Under the pieces are notes generated by a model that was not told the origin of the DNA, searched no databases, and saw only the letters and a program-made list of their open reading frames with translations. This document shows positions 29,215 to 40,343 of a stretch of DNA of 64,000 nucleotides, piece after piece. Both the position numbers and the translations under genes were made by a program. Within the stretch, counting starts at the first letter, position 1, and the number at the start of each line of letters is the position of its first letter. Source of the DNA: Liquorilactobacillus sicerae (lineage in GTDB: Bacteria; Bacillota; Bacilli; Lactobacillales; Lactobacillaceae); assembly GCF_029916425.1 (NCBI RefSeq), contig NZ_JAHAVQ010000014.1, positions 1 through 64,000 on the forward strand. The letters run 5' to 3'.

Positions 29215-30522
29215 TTAACGACTCAAAATCCAGAAGAAAATAATAAAGACAAAGAATAAGCCATACATGATTGGATGCACTTCTTTACCACGTTTAGCAG
29301 CAACCATCGTAATTGGATAAGCAATAAAACCTAAAGCTAAACCATCTGAAATACTGTAAGTCAATGGCATCCCTAAGACGATCAAGAAAGAAGGAATCGC
29401 AATCTCCATCTTTTCCCAATTAACGTTCTTCATACTTTCAGCCATCAAAACACCAACGATGATCAAAGCCGGTGCAGTTACTTGGCTAGTAACCACTGCA
29501 AGTAATGGTGAAAAGAATAATCCAAAAATAAATAAGATTCCGGTAACAACAGCCGTCAAGCCTGAACGGCCACCAACGGCGATTCCCGCTGAGGATTCAA
29601 TGTAGGCACTAACTGGTGAAGTTCCCAGCAAAGAACCAGCTAACATCGCCGTCGAATCCGACATCAAAGCCTGACCGATCCGTGGCATTTTATTATCTTT
29701 CATAAAACCAGCTTGTTGGGCTAAACCAACTAAAGTACCAGCCGTATCAAAGAAAGTAACTAATAAGAAAGTCAGCACAACAACAATTAACTGCAAAGAA
29801 TTAATATCCCCAATATGTTTAACTGCTACTAAGAAAGTTGGCTTAAGGCTTGGAGCCATTGAAAAGACTTGCGTTGGCAATTTGATCATTCCTAAAGCAA
29901 TTCCTAAAATTGAGGTAGCAACCATGCCAATGAAAATTCCACCGGGAGTTTTCCTAACCATCAAAATTGCCGTCACGATCAACCCAAAAATCGTTAGCCA
30001 GGTAGTTCCCGAAAAATTCCCTAAGCCGACAATCGTTGAACTATTTTTAACGATCAAGCCGCCATCTTCCATGCCGATAAATGCAATAAATAATCCGATT
30101 CCAGCAGAAATTGCTGATTTCAAGTCAGCTGGAATCGCATCAATAATCAATTCACGAAGTTTAAAAATCGTAATAATTACAAAAATGATTGAAGCGATAA
30201 AAACTCCCGCTAAAGCCGTTTGCCAAGGAATCTTCATTCCAATGCAGACCGAATAAGCAAAAAAAGCATTAACCCCTAGACCGGGTGCAGTGGCGATTGG
30301 ATATTTGGCCAAAATTCCCATCATTAAACAGCCCAAAGCACTTGCTAATGCGGTTGCCGTAAAAATAGCACCTTTATTCATCCCCGAGGCGCCTAAAACA
30401 CTGGGATTGACAAATAAAATATATGCCATTGAAATAAAAGTTGTAAAGCCAGCCAAAACTTCGCGACGAAATGTTGTATGCAGTTTTTCCAGCCCAAAGT
30501 AATCTTCAATTTTCTCTTTCAC
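29215..30522 (-). CDS. NCS2 family purine permease (adenine/guanine/hypoxanthine type)
   Basis: 435-aa membrane transporter with about 12-14 segments, of the AzgA/PbuG branch: FTTFISMAYILFVNPSVLG at the N-terminus, GLGVNAFFAYSVC, TFFDTAGTLVGLAQQAG, and TSPVSAYIESSAGIAVGGRSGLTA. It imports purine bases by proton symport; exact specificity is not predictable. It starts at GTG after AAGGAG. PurBox-like sequences between promoter and start suggest PurR control. No purine riboswitch is visible. Confidence 0.93.
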   Translation of the reverse strand: MKEKIEDYFGLEKLHTTFRREVLAGFTTFISMAYILFVNPSVLGASGMNKGAIFTATALASALGCLMMGILAKYPIATAPGLGVNAFFAYSVCIGMKIPWQTALAGVFIASIIFVIITIFKLRELIIDAIPADLKSAISAGIGLFIAFIGMEDGGLIVKNSSTIVGLGNFSGTTWLTIFGLIVTAILMVRKTPGGIFIGMVATSILGIALGMIKLPTQVFSMAPSLKPTFLVAVKHIGDINSLQLIVVVLTFLLVTFFDTAGTLVGLAQQAGFMKDNKMPRIGQALMSDSTAMLAGSLLGTSPVSAYIESSAGIAVGGRSGLTAVVTGILFIFGLFFSPLLAVVTSQVTAPALIIVGVLMAESMKNVNWEKMEIAIPSFLIVLGMPLTYSISDGLALGFIAYPITMVAAKRGKEVHPIMYGLFFVFIIFFWILSR

Positions 30523-30533
30523 AATTTATCTCC

Positions 30534-30608
30534 TTTTCCGAACATTATTGATAGCTTATCATATTAACGAACGCCTTTTACTATACTATAATCCTTATAA
30601 ATTGTAAA
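30534..30608 (-). promoter_or_regulatory. purine permease promoter with PurBox-like sites
   Basis: On the minus strand: -35 TTTACA (30603-30608), 17-nt spacer, -10 TATAGT (30580-30585). TTTTCCGAACATT (30534-30546, plus-strand reading) fits the PurBox AWWWCCGAACWWT. A degenerate second copy with the CGAAC core lies at about 30564-30576. Both sites flank the start of transcription or the leader, consistent with repression by PurR (gene at 50350-51180). Confidence 0.55.
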
Positions 30609-30651
30609 CTGCATTTTCTTAGTCCTTTTTTCTTTTTAAAGCGCAACTCGT

Positions 30652-30680
30652 TTGGAAGTGATTGCGACCTTCGCTATAAT
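30652..30680 (+). promoter_or_regulatory. promoter of the MFS transporter
   Basis: TTGGAA (30652-30657), 17-nt spacer, TATAAT (30675-30680). It is divergent from the purine permease promoter. Confidence 0.7.
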
Positions 30681-30748
30681 ATATTCATACTCTAATTTGT
30701 TCTTAGTCGGAATTTACTTTTTTGCTGGTTTCTAAAGGAGTTTTTTTT

Positions 30749-31972
30749 ATGCTCACTAAATTCAAAGGCCTGCTGTTTAGGCCGCGTGCGCTTTGGGAAA
30801 AGAATTTAATTGTTTTATGGTGCGGAACTTTTATGGCTGGGATCGCCTTCAGCTTAGTCATGCCTTTTTTATCCTTATACATTGATACTTTGGGAGATTT
30901 CTCAAAAAATGAGCTTAACTTTTATAGCGGTATTACTTATTCAGCAACATTTTTGGTAATGGCAATCATTTCACCATTTTGGGGGAAATTAGCTGATCGT
31001 AAAGGTCGCAAATTAATGATCTTGCGTGCTTCTTTGGGAATGGCGATCGTCATTGGCTTGATGGGAGCAGTTACTAATATTTACCAACTGATTATTTTAC
31101 GGCTTTTACAGGGAGTCTTTTCTGGTTACGTCAGCAACTCGAATGCCTTGATTGCAACTGAAACCCCGAAAGAACACAGTGGCAAAGCTTTAGGAATCCT
31201 GATTACCGGGAATGTGACTGGTACCTTGTTTGGACCGCTTTTTGGTGGTTTTGTTGCCGCAAATTTTGGCTATCGAATAACTTTTGTGATCACTGGAGTA
31301 ATTTTATTGATCGTCTTTTTATTAAGTGTTTTTTTCGTTCATGAAAGTTTTGTTCCCGTCAAGAAAAGCCAAATGAAAGGTGCCCGCGAAATCTTCTCAA
31401 CTCTGCCCAACCGGCGGATCGTTGTCGGAATGCTGTTCACAACTATGCTGATCCAATTAGGAAACTTTTCGATCAGCCCAATCCTCAGCTTATATATTCG
31501 CGAACTAATGAATTACCACGGACCAATTACAATCATTAGTGGAATTATTGCTTCTTTGCCTGGCTTTTCAACTTTAATTGCTGCTCCTCGGCTAGGTGCT
31601 CTTGGTGATAGGGTTGGCACAGAACGCATCCTAATGTTTGGAATGGCAACTGCCGCTTTAATCTATTTGCCAATGGCCTTGGTAACTAATGTTTGGGAAT
31701 TAGGAATCTTGCGTTTTTTAATTGGAATCACTAATGCTGCCTTGCTACCGGCAGTTCAAGCTTTGCTGGCTAAAAATTCTCCAACAGCAGCAACTGGCAG
31801 GATTTTTAGTTATAACCAGTCATTTCAGGCATTAGGCAATGTTTCCGGTCCATTAGTTGGTTCATTGGTTTCAGGTTTTGGAGATTATAGCAGTGTCTTT
31901 TTGTCAACCGCATTAATTACTTTTTTAGGATTCTTTTGGGTTCACTTCTCAGTTAAGCCTAAAAAAGAGTAG
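30749..31972 (+). CDS. MFS transporter, DHA1 multidrug-efflux type
   Basis: 407-aa protein with 12 predicted membrane segments. The motif A loop GKLADRKGRKLMIL lies between segments 2 and 3, and the antiporter motif C region LGILITGNVTGTLFGPLFGG in segment 5. Family members export drugs or metabolites against protons; the substrate is unknown. ATG 30749 is chosen because AAAGGAG lies 8 nt upstream. It is monocistronic. Confidence 0.9.
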   Translation: MLTKFKGLLFRPRALWEKNLIVLWCGTFMAGIAFSLVMPFLSLYIDTLGDFSKNELNFYSGITYSATFLVMAIISPFWGKLADRKGRKLMILRASLGMAIVIGLMGAVTNIYQLIILRLLQGVFSGYVSNSNALIATETPKEHSGKALGILITGNVTGTLFGPLFGGFVAANFGYRITFVITGVILLIVFLLSVFFVHESFVPVKKSQMKGAREIFSTLPNRRIVVGMLFTTMLIQLGNFSISPILSLYIRELMNYHGPITIISGIIASLPGFSTLIAAPRLGALGDRVGTERILMFGMATAALIYLPMALVTNVWELGILRFLIGITNAALLPAVQALLAKNSPTAATGRIFSYNQSFQALGNVSGPLVGSLVSGFGDYSSVFLSTALITFLGFFWVHFSVKPKKE

Positions 31973-32090
31973 TGAACTATGCGCTGCTTTTTGAGAACAC
32001 CACTGACTTACAACTTTATTCACTTAAAGGCCAGTGCAGAGGCGATAATTTACTAAAGGCTGGGCTGTCCGAGTCCAATTTAGTCTTCTA

Positions 32091-32450
32091 TTAAGCACTT
32101 AAGATATTCTTAGCAGCACTAATATCTCCATCATGATTCATGCCACAACTAGAACAAGGTACCTGTCGAATATCTAAAGTGTACTTACTATCATATCTAT
32201 AATTACTGCAGACTTGGTTAATCTTGGGATAAACAGTGGCTAACTATTTACCTTACCAAGCACACTTATATCCTAACTGTCACAAATTTCTTTCCAACTT
32301 TAATTTGCACAAGATGCTGATTCTTCATCAGATTCTTGGCTTTCAAATTCTCAATTTTAATCACAACAGATTGTTTTACTAAACTCTTATAATATTTGAA
32401 AATAATTGCTTTTTTGATTAGCAATCTTTTCGGAGTATCTAGCTGCCATC
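32091..32450 (-). pseudogene. tnpB: decayed tnpB of an IS200/IS605-type element
   Basis: The minus-strand C-terminus reads VCSNYRYDSKYTLDIRQVPC, then SSCGMNHDGDISAAKNIL, the zinc-ribbon tail of TnpB with the HDGDI variant of HDRDIN. Upstream pieces such as VIKIENLKAKNLMKNQHL and YSEKIANQKSNYFQIL lie in other frames and are broken by stop codons (for instance within GYKCAW*GK*). No intact TnpA or element ends were found, so only the 3' part survives. Confidence 0.85.
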
Positions 32451-32486
32451 AGGTTTGCCTTTTTATAGTTTTTAAAATCAGATAGC

Positions 32487-32541
32487 TAAAAAAATGAGCA
32501 AGGGAACACGTCCTTGAAAGAACGTTCTTCCTTGCTCATTT
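32487..32541 (-). terminator. second hairpin downstream of rpmE2
   Basis: AAAATGAGCAAGG pairs with CCTTGCTCATTTT around an imperfect inner stem, followed by T residues on the minus strand. It is a strong back-up terminator bordering the tnpB remnant. Confidence 0.8.
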
Positions 32542-32544
32542 TCA

Positions 32545-32571
32545 AAAAGCCCCCATCTGAAGGCTTTTTTA
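32545..32571 (-). terminator. rpmE2 terminator
   Basis: AAAAAGCC/GGCTTTTT hairpin with U tract, overlapping the rpmE2 stop region. Confidence 0.75.
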
Positions 32572-32820
32572 TTTGCTGGTAAAACCATATTTTTTATTGA
32601 AACGATCAACCCGTCCATCAGCTTGAGTAAACTTCTGACGGCCAGTATAGAAAGGATGTGAATCACAAGAAATTTCAACACGAATCAACGGATAAGTATT
32701 GCCATCTTCCCATTCAATCGTTTCCTTGGAAGTCTTGGTCGAACCAGATACGAACTTATAGCCAGTAGCTGAATCCTGAAAAACTACTTGATGATAATCT
32801 GGATGAATTCCTTTTTTCAT
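32569..32820 (-). CDS. rpmE2: 50S ribosomal protein L31, type B
   Basis: 83-aa L31. [20 protein letters not shown] and [14 protein letters not shown] are diagnostic, and the zinc CxxC pair of type A is absent. Zinc-free L31 can free zinc under limitation in species with both types; only this copy is visible here. It sits downstream of rho, matching the Bacillus murAB-rho-rpmE order. Confidence 0.97.
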   Translation of the reverse strand: MKKGIHPDYHQVVFQDSATGYKFVSGSTKTSKETIEWEDGNTYPLIRVEISCDSHPFYTGRQKFTQADGRVDRFNKKYGFTSK

Positions 32821-32924
32821 TTTGTTACTCTCCTTTGCCCTGGTCCATTTGCTGAGCCAGAGTTAATTCTTTCCAATACAACAAATTGTATAATATCATA
32901 AAACAAAACACAACGCAACTTAGC

Positions 32925-34220
32925 TTATTCTTTTTTTTTCGTAAAATGACTTGAACGACCCCAAATCGTTGTCAGCTTAGCCATTAGCCTTTGATTATCG
33001 GTGGTTTGTTTCATCAATCTGATCAGCTGCTCACTGTTACGTAAGGTATCTCCATTCATACTTCGTCGAAATTTCCATAAAAAGTCCAAGGTTGCTTTAT
33101 CAAGCAGTAGTTCTTCCTTGCGAGTTCCAGATTTTTTTAAATCAACTGCTGGAAAGATCCGCCTTTCAGCCAGATCCCTTGAGAGCTGCAATTCCTGATT
33201 ACCAGTTCCTTTAAATTCTTCATAAATCATATCGTCCATCCGACTGCCAGTCTCAACTAAAGCCGTCGCCAAAATCGTTAAACTGCCGCCTTCTTCAATA
33301 TTGCGAGCAGCTCCAAAAAACCTTTTTGGCTTAAATAAAGCAGCCGGATCAATTCCACCTGATAAAGTCCGACCACTGGGAGGCACGACCAAGTTATAAG
33401 CCCTTGCCAAACGAGTCAACGAATCTAACAAAATAACGACATCCTGTTTATCTTCCGTCAAGCGCATTGCCCGCTCTAAAACCAGTTCGGCCACCCGAAC
33501 ATGATTTTCTGGGCGTTGATCAAAAGTCGAATAAATTACTTCACCTTTAACCGTCCGCTCTAAATCAGTCACTTCTTCCGGACGTTCGTCAATCAGTAAA
33601 ACCATTAATTTGGCAGCAGGATAATTTTGGGCAATTCCATTGGCGATTGCTTTCAATAAACTCGTTTTGCCAGCTTTAGGCGGTGCAACGATCAAACCGC
33701 GTTGGCCAAAACCAATTGGGGCAAATAAATCAATGATTCGTGTCGAAATTTGTTGCTGATTCGTTGTTAAACTGACCTGCTTTTGAGGATAGATCGCCGT
33801 TAAAGCTGGAAAGTGTGGCCGTTGCTTAGCTTCTTCTGGGTGTTTGCCATTAACACTGTCGACATGCATTAACCCATAATAACGTTCCTTAGCTTTGGGC
33901 GGACGAACCTTCCCAGCAACCAAGTCTCCATTCCTTAAACCAAACCGACGAATTTGAGAAGAGGATATGTAGATGTCCTCCTGTGAAGGCCCATAGTTGA
34001 TTGGCCGCAAAAATCCAAAGCCATCTTCATTATTAGAAAGCTCTAAAACACCGGCCATATAATAATAACCCTGTTCTTGAGCCTGAGCCCGAATTACAGC
34101 CAGTGTTAATTCTTTTTTATTCATTTGACTATAATAAGGAATTTTATATTCACGAGCATAATTATAAATTTCTTTAAGGGTTTTCTCGCGTAAATCCAGT
34201 AAAGTTAAATTATCTGTCAA
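32925..34220 (-). CDS. rho: transcription termination factor Rho
   Basis: Hexameric RNA helicase that ends transcription. The 431-aa protein has the N-terminal domain ([32 protein letters not shown]), the cold-shock-like RNA-binding fold ([17 protein letters not shown]), Walker [30 protein letters not shown], and the R loop region. No low-complexity insert is present. It follows murA by 15 bp, so the two are probably cotranscribed. Confidence 0.97.
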   Translation of the reverse strand: MTDNLTLLDLREKTLKEIYNYAREYKIPYYSQMNKKELTLAVIRAQAQEQGYYYMAGVLELSNNEDGFGFLRPINYGPSQEDIYISSSQIRRFGLRNGDLVAGKVRPPKAKERYYGLMHVDSVNGKHPEEAKQRPHFPALTAIYPQKQVSLTTNQQQISTRIIDLFAPIGFGQRGLIVAPPKAGKTSLLKAIANGIAQNYPAAKLMVLLIDERPEEVTDLERTVKGEVIYSTFDQRPENHVRVAELVLERAMRLTEDKQDVVILLDSLTRLARAYNLVVPPSGRTLSGGIDPAALFKPKRFFGAARNIEEGGSLTILATALVETGSRMDDMIYEEFKGTGNQELQLSRDLAERRIFPAVDLKKSGTRKEELLLDKATLDFLWKFRRSMNGDTLRNSEQLIRLMKQTTDNQRLMAKLTTIWGRSSHFTKKKE

Positions 34221-34235
34221 ATTTCTCTCCTAAAA

Positions 34236-35519
34236 TTATTGGTCAGTCGAAACAGTTGCTTCATCAACTAATTTAATTTTAGCTGATAAGCCAGCTAATT
34301 TGTCAACGATGCGTTCATAACCACGCAAAATATTATCAGCATGATTGATAACCGTTGTTCCCTTAGCCATTAAAGCCACCCCCAGCAAAGAGACCCCAGC
34401 CCGGATTTCACTAGCTTCCACCGTCGCTCCAATTAAATTAGTGGAATGATTGATGGAAATCACCCCATTTTGACTATTGATCTTAACACCCATTTTTTGT
34501 AATTCGGGAATATGTTTGATCCGTTCTGGATATAAAGTGTCAATAACTTTACTGCAACCGTTAGCCTTCATCAATAAAGGGGTGATTGGTTGTTGTAGAT
34601 CCGTTGCAAAGCCAGGAAATGGTGCTGTTTTGATCGTGACCGGTGCTAGATTATGTCCACCTTCAACATAAATACTGTCTTCATTAACTTCTAAATACAC
34701 ACCCATCTCAATTAATTTAGCAATAAATGGTTCAAGATGTTCAGTAATTACATTCTTAACTAAGACACCTTCACCATTAGCTGCTGCAAAGGACAAATAT
34801 GTACCAGCTTCGATTCGATCTGGGATGATCGTATGCGTATTTTGAGCTTTTAAATTTGAGACACCTTTAATTCGAATTACATCAGTTCCAGTTCCACGAA
34901 TTTGTGCGCCCATATTATTCAAGAAAGTTGCCAAATCAATTATTTCTGGTTCTTTAGCCGCATTTTCAATAATCGTCGTTCCCTTAGCCTTAACTGCCGC
35001 TAATAAAACATTAATCGTTGCGCCAACCGAAACGATATCAAAAAAAATTCGCGCACCATGCAATCCAGCTGGGGAAGTATAAATTGAAACCGCATCATCT
35101 CGCTCCTCAACGATTGCACCCAAAGCTCGAAAGCCTTTAATATGTTGATCTATTGGCCGCGGTCCAATATTATCGCCGCCTGGAAAGCCAACCAAAGCCT
35201 TACCAAATTTTCCAAGTAAAGCTCCCATAAAATAGTACGATGCTCGTAAACTCCGAATGGCCCCGCCTGGTAAAGGGACGTTTTTAATTTGGGTTGGATC
35301 GATTTCCAATTCTCCATGAGAATAATTAGAAATAACATTCATTTTTTTCAAAATTAGCATTAAATTGTGTACATCTAAAATATCAGGTACCGAATCAAAT
35401 TTGACCGGCGTATCTGCCAGAATAGCCGCTGGGATCAAAGCCACGGTGCTGTTTTTTGCTCCACCAATGGTCACCTCACCCGACAATTTCTGTCCGCCCT
35501 TAATTACCATTTTTTTCAT
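34236..35519 (-). CDS. murA: UDP-N-acetylglucosamine 1-carboxyvinyltransferase with Asp at the fosfomycin site
   Basis: First committed step of peptidoglycan synthesis (PEP transfer to UDP-GlcNAc). The 427-aa protein starts at 35519: GGAG precedes it, and the upstream GTG frame contains that site. The active-site loop reads [18 protein letters not shown]. Asp116 stands where most MurA enzymes have the Cys alkylated by fosfomycin. Asp variants (Mycobacterium, Chlamydia) are active and resistant, so resistance of this isozyme is predicted. It is followed by rho. Confidence 0.95.
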   Translation of the reverse strand: MKKMVIKGGQKLSGEVTIGGAKNSTVALIPAAILADTPVKFDSVPDILDVHNLMLILKKMNVISNYSHGELEIDPTQIKNVPLPGGAIRSLRASYYFMGALLGKFGKALVGFPGGDNIGPRPIDQHIKGFRALGAIVEERDDAVSIYTSPAGLHGARIFFDIVSVGATINVLLAAVKAKGTTIIENAAKEPEIIDLATFLNNMGAQIRGTGTDVIRIKGVSNLKAQNTHTIIPDRIEAGTYLSFAAANGEGVLVKNVITEHLEPFIAKLIEMGVYLEVNEDSIYVEGGHNLAPVTIKTAPFPGFATDLQQPITPLLMKANGCSKVIDTLYPERIKHIPELQKMGVKINSQNGVISINHSTNLIGATVEASEIRAGVSLLGVALMAKGTTVINHADNILRGYERIVDKLAGLSAKIKLVDEATVSTDQ

Positions 35520-35679
35520 TTTTAATAATTCTCCACTCACATTTAAATCAAGTTCAATGTAGCGGCGTTCATGCTAAGTTAAAAATTATTTAACTTACAG
35601 AAGGCCTTTATCCATAATACAAGATAGCATGTCAGGTTTCAATTAATCTAATCAAAATATTGAAAATACTAATCAAAAA

Positions 35680-35716
35680 TTAAAAAAATATTGTTAGCAT
35701 TGGCCAACAATATTTT
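35680..35716 (-). terminator. terminator after the 67-aa gene
   Basis: AAAATATTGTT/AACAATATTTT arms (706-716 and 685-695 of the 35-kb block) with a 10-nt loop and seven Ts on the minus strand. Confidence 0.8.
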
Positions 35717-35745
35717 AAAATCAGCATTTTGCTAACTAAATACAA

Positions 35746-35949
35746 TTACTTAACTGCACGATAATTAGCAATAAAATTCGACAAAACCTGTTCTTCATCA
35801 GTTTGTGGCTGGTAAGTCCGCTGCTTAATTCCATGAATCTTTTCTACTGGCAAATGACTCTTTAAAGACAATTCGGTATCTGTCAAATGAAATTTTTCTT
35901 GGAAAATTACAATCTTATCAGCTAAAGATTCTGCTCGCCCTTGACTCAT
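35746..35949 (-). CDS. small hypothetical protein, possible helix-turn-helix
   Basis: 67-aa soluble protein. ADKIVIFQEKFHLTDTELSLKSHLPVEKIHGIKQ has the spacing of an XRE-like helix-turn-helix, but the match is weak. The ATG at 35949 follows GAGGTGA. Its position between pyrG and murA and its own terminator suggest an independent unit. I cannot assign a function. Confidence 0.6.
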   Translation of the reverse strand: MSQGRAESLADKIVIFQEKFHLTDTELSLKSHLPVEKIHGIKQRTYQPQTDEEQVLSNFIANYRAVK

Positions 35950-36053
35950 CAAAAATCACCTCACAGCTTATATGTTTTACAATATTAAGCATACCATAAT
36001 TTTTTTACTTGGTGTTCGAGGCTTTAGTCAAAATAAAAAATGTTGTCAAAAAA

Positions 36054-37679
<1,626 letters not shown>

Positions 37680-37701
37680 TTAGAGACAAACTTTGGCAAT
37701 A

Positions 37702-37742
37702 ACAAAATAACAAGCTCCCTATTCCTTGAATAGGGAGCTTGT
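37702..37742 (-). terminator. pyrG leader attenuator
   Basis: A perfect 15-bp stem (37728-37742 with 37710-37724), whose upstream strand reads ACAAGCTCCCTATTC, with a 3-nt loop and downstream TTATTTTGTTATT. The CUCCC in the 5' arm can pair with extra 5' G residues. In B. subtilis pyrG this prevents termination when CTP is low. Confidence 0.8.
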
Positions 37743-37785
37743 AGTTCCGATCTAACCAGCCCCACAAAATAAAAATCATGAGGTG

Positions 37786-37824
37786 CCCAATAAGCATTCT
37801 ACAAAATCAAAGACTGAACGTCAA
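37786..37824 (-). promoter_or_regulatory. pyrG promoter with GGGC initiation site
   Basis: On the minus strand: -35 TTGACG (37819-37824), 17-nt spacer, -10 TAGAAT (37796-37801). Seven nt later the sequence is GGGC (37788-37785). This is the arrangement required for reiterative G addition at low CTP, followed by the attenuator at 37702-37742. Confidence 0.8.
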
Positions 37825-37834
37825 GTAATTATTT

Positions 37835-38398
37835 TTAAGCCTGATCATCTAAATCATCATCAGATAATTCTGAAAGTTGACCTTCAATTCCATCAGGCAA
37901 TTCATTATCATCAACATCATCATCTGTCTCGTCAATGTCGCTTAAATCTTTGTTGTATTCCTTTAATTCTGATTCATCATGATCAGAATCAGTAAAATCT
38001 TGATCTTGATCATCATCATCATCAAAATCAATCACATCATCATCGTCATCGTCACTATCATCCATGAAGGCATTAACTTTCCGACGTTTATCATGTTCCT
38101 CGTCATCATCATCCTCGATGTGCACAACTGCTTCATCAATTGAATCATACGGATACCAAGAACGCAAGCCCCAAAGATTATCTCCGAGTGAGATAAAGCT
38201 GCCATCAATATTCAAATCAGTATAAAATTGGGATAAACGTTCCCGGATTTCTTCATCACTTTTACCAAGGAATTCCTGCACTTCATTGGTTAAATCAGCA
38301 AAGGGCATCACATCTCCATGCTGTTTTAAAATCTCGTGTGCAACTTCGATCATTGACAACTCGCTCCGATCGGCATCTTTAAACTTTTCTAGCTCCAA
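37835..38398 (-). CDS. rpoE: DNA-directed RNA polymerase subunit delta
   Basis: Gram-positive-specific RNA polymerase subunit that raises promoter selectivity and recycling. The folded N-terminal domain (about residues 1-90: SMIEVAHEILKQHGDVMPFADL, NLWGLRSWYPYDSIDE) is followed by a roughly 90-residue, almost wholly Asp/Glu tail, as in the family. It probably starts at TTG 38398. It lies just upstream of the pyrG promoter, the Bacillus order. Confidence 0.96.
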   Translation of the reverse strand: MELEKFKDADRSELSMIEVAHEILKQHGDVMPFADLTNEVQEFLGKSDEEIRERLSQFYTDLNIDGSFISLGDNLWGLRSWYPYDSIDEAVVHIEDDDDEEHDKRRKVNAFMDDSDDDDDDVIDFDDDDDQDQDFTDSDHDESELKEYNKDLSDIDETDDDVDDNELPDGIEGQLSELSDDDLDDQA

Positions 38399-38442
38399 CC
38401 TGGTACACGTCCTTTCAACAGTCTAACCTTTATGATACCTTT

Positions 38443-38871
38443 TCAAGTAGTAAATTGCAATCTAATTTTATATTTGCCAAGCAGTTCTAACCCATTATAT
38501 AACAAATAGTCGACTTTGATTTTGCCTGCCAATGGAAACTCATTTAAAATCACCTGTAAGTTAGGAGTAACTGTTTCAATTGGCAATAATCCGTAAGGTG
38601 TTTGATAAGTTGCGGCTATCCGATGATTGTCTTTGAAAAAAAGCTGCAACTTTAAATCATCCCGTTTTCTGCTCAAATGAATACTGCTATCTTCGGTGAT
38701 TTTAAACGTTACTGTAGTTTTTTCTGGCTCACTTGCTTCAATATACCTCAAATACAATGAGTTGCCCATTTGAAAAATTCGCCCAGAAAAATTTTTTTCA
38801 TATTCACTGACTTCGCCAGCTTGTTCGCGTTGTGTCAGCAAATGGATCAAAATTGGTGTTCCATTTTCCAA
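38443..38871 (-). CDS. DUF1934 family protein (YwiB-like)
   Basis: 142-aa protein with a predicted beta-barrel (lipocalin/calycin-like) DUF1934 fold. Typical traits are FSGRIFQMGNSLYLRYIE, then IAATYQTPYGLLPIETVT and the C-terminal KVDYLLYNGLELLGKYKIRLQF. Function unknown. AGGAGG lies 8 nt before a TTG at 38871, so I take that start rather than the ATG at 38895, which lies upstream of the ribosome site. It is commonly next to rpoE in lactobacilli. Confidence 0.8.
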   Translation of the reverse strand: MENGTPILIHLLTQREQAGEVSEYEKNFSGRIFQMGNSLYLRYIEASEPEKTTVTFKITEDSSIHLSRKRDDLKLQLFFKDNHRIAATYQTPYGLLPIETVTPNLQVILNEFPLAGKIKVDYLLYNGLELLGKYKIRLQFTT

Positions 38872-38958
38872 AGTCTTCACCTCCTGAAGTACCATTAACT
38901 AATTATACCATTTATCTCAATACCTGATAGCTAAACTGTTTATTATCGTTACTATAAT

Positions 38959-38966
38959 GCTATAAT
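38959..38966 (+). promoter_or_regulatory. promoter -10 of the HD-domain gene
   Basis: Two TATAAT sequences are present (38953-38958 and 38961-38966). The second has the extended form TGC-TATAAT and lies about 33 nt before the start codon. Confidence 0.5.
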
Positions 38967-38999
38967 AGTTTTAAATATTATCCTAGTCAGGAAGTGATT

Positions 39000-40340
39000 T
39001 TGATCGAAGAACGTGATAAATTATTACCGCGAGAAAAAGTTTTACGCGACCCAATCCACAGTTATATCTATATCCAATCACAAATTATTTTAGATTTGAT
39101 CAACACTAAAGAATTTCAGCGTTTACGGCGAATTCGACAATTAGGGACTGCCAACAGTACTTTTCATGGTGCCGAACACTCTCGCTTTACACATTCTGTT
39201 GGCGTTTATGAAATTGCACGCCAAATTTGCGACACCTTTGCCAGAAACTATCCCTCCAAGCAACCAAAAGATGGTTTGTGGGATGATCACGAACGTTTAG
39301 TTGCCCTCTGTGCTGCTTTATTGCATGATATTGGTCATGGACCTTATTCGCATACCTTCGAACATATTTTTCAAACCAATCATGAAGCTCTGACGGCTCA
39401 AATCCTGTTGTCACCCAAGACTGAAGTCAATCAAGTTTTACGTAAAGTATCACCAGTATTCCCACAAAAAGTCGCTAGCGTCATTCAAAAGACTTATCCT
39501 AATCCACAAGTTGTTCAAATGATTTCCAGTCAGATTGACGCTGATCGCATGGACTATTTGTTGCGTGATTCATATTATACTGGCACCAATTATGGGACTT
39601 TCGATTTACGACGAATTCTGCGCATGATGCGACCTTATCGGAATGGAATAACTTTTCATGTCAGTGGGATGCATGCAGTCGAAGATTATATCATTAGCCG
39701 ATTTCAAATGTATCAACAAGTCTACTTTCATCCAGTATCACGTTCGATGGAGGTCATTTTGAACCACCTTCTTTTACGGGCCAAATCGCTCTATCAAAAT
39801 TCTCACTGGAATAAAGATCAGTTGCCACAAATGTTGTTGCCCTTTTTTGTTGGGAAGTTCTCCTTGCAAGATTACTTAAAATTAGATGATAACATCTTAA
39901 ATACCTATTTCAACATTTGGTGTGATGATTCAGATCCAATTTTAAGTGACTTGGCACGTCGCTTTTTAAATCGCAAACCGTTCAAATCCGTTTGCTACTC
40001 TAAGCAAACTAGAAAATTTTTGCCTCAATTGAAAGACTTAGTTCATCAGGCCGGCTTTGATGCAACTTACTATACAGCTACTAATAATAGTTATGATTTG
40101 CCATACGATGCTTATGAACCCGGCAAAAAGCAACAGGCTGCTCAAATCAAATTAATGCGTGACGATGGATCTCTGGTTGAACTATCAACCGTCAGCAAAC
40201 TGGTCAAAGCAATCACCGGGAAATTTCTAGGCGATGAACGTTTCTTCTTTCCCAAAGAAATGATCCTCGGTCAAGGACCAACTTTTCAAGAGTTTCACAG
40301 CTATTTAAAAAATGGTTGGATCAGTAATCCAACTAAATAA
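39000..40340 (+). CDS. HD-domain phosphohydrolase (YwfO-like)
   Basis: 446-aa HD-superfamily enzyme. Metal ligands are visible in FHGAEHSRFTHSVGVYEIAR and CAALLHDIGHGPYSHTFEH, plus QIDADRMDYLLRDSYYTG. These match the dGTPase-like/YwfO group, whose Enterococcus homologue is a dNTP triphosphohydrolase; substrate here is inferred. The start is either TTG 39000 (AGGAAG 6 nt upstream) or GTG 38994. It is divergent from the DUF1934 gene. Confidence 0.87.
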   Translation: MIEERDKLLPREKVLRDPIHSYIYIQSQIILDLINTKEFQRLRRIRQLGTANSTFHGAEHSRFTHSVGVYEIARQICDTFARNYPSKQPKDGLWDDHERLVALCAALLHDIGHGPYSHTFEHIFQTNHEALTAQILLSPKTEVNQVLRKVSPVFPQKVASVIQKTYPNPQVVQMISSQIDADRMDYLLRDSYYTGTNYGTFDLRRILRMMRPYRNGITFHVSGMHAVEDYIISRFQMYQQVYFHPVSRSMEVILNHLLLRAKSLYQNSHWNKDQLPQMLLPFFVGKFSLQDYLKLDDNILNTYFNIWCDDSDPILSDLARRFLNRKPFKSVCYSKQTRKFLPQLKDLVHQAGFDATYYTATNNSYDLPYDAYEPGKKQQAAQIKLMRDDGSLVELSTVSKLVKAITGKFLGDERFFFPKEMILGQGPTFQEFHSYLKNGWISNPTK

Positions 40341-40343
40341 GCT

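Noticed and set aside
30523-30748. Purine riboswitch between the NCS2 permease and MFS genes
   Set aside because: No three-way junction with the conserved purine aptamer core; PurBox-like sites explain purine control better.
37783-37995. Plus-strand His/Gln-rich ORF opposite rpoE
   Set aside because: Mirror of the Asp/Glu-rich rpoE tail and of the pyrG promoter; not a gene.
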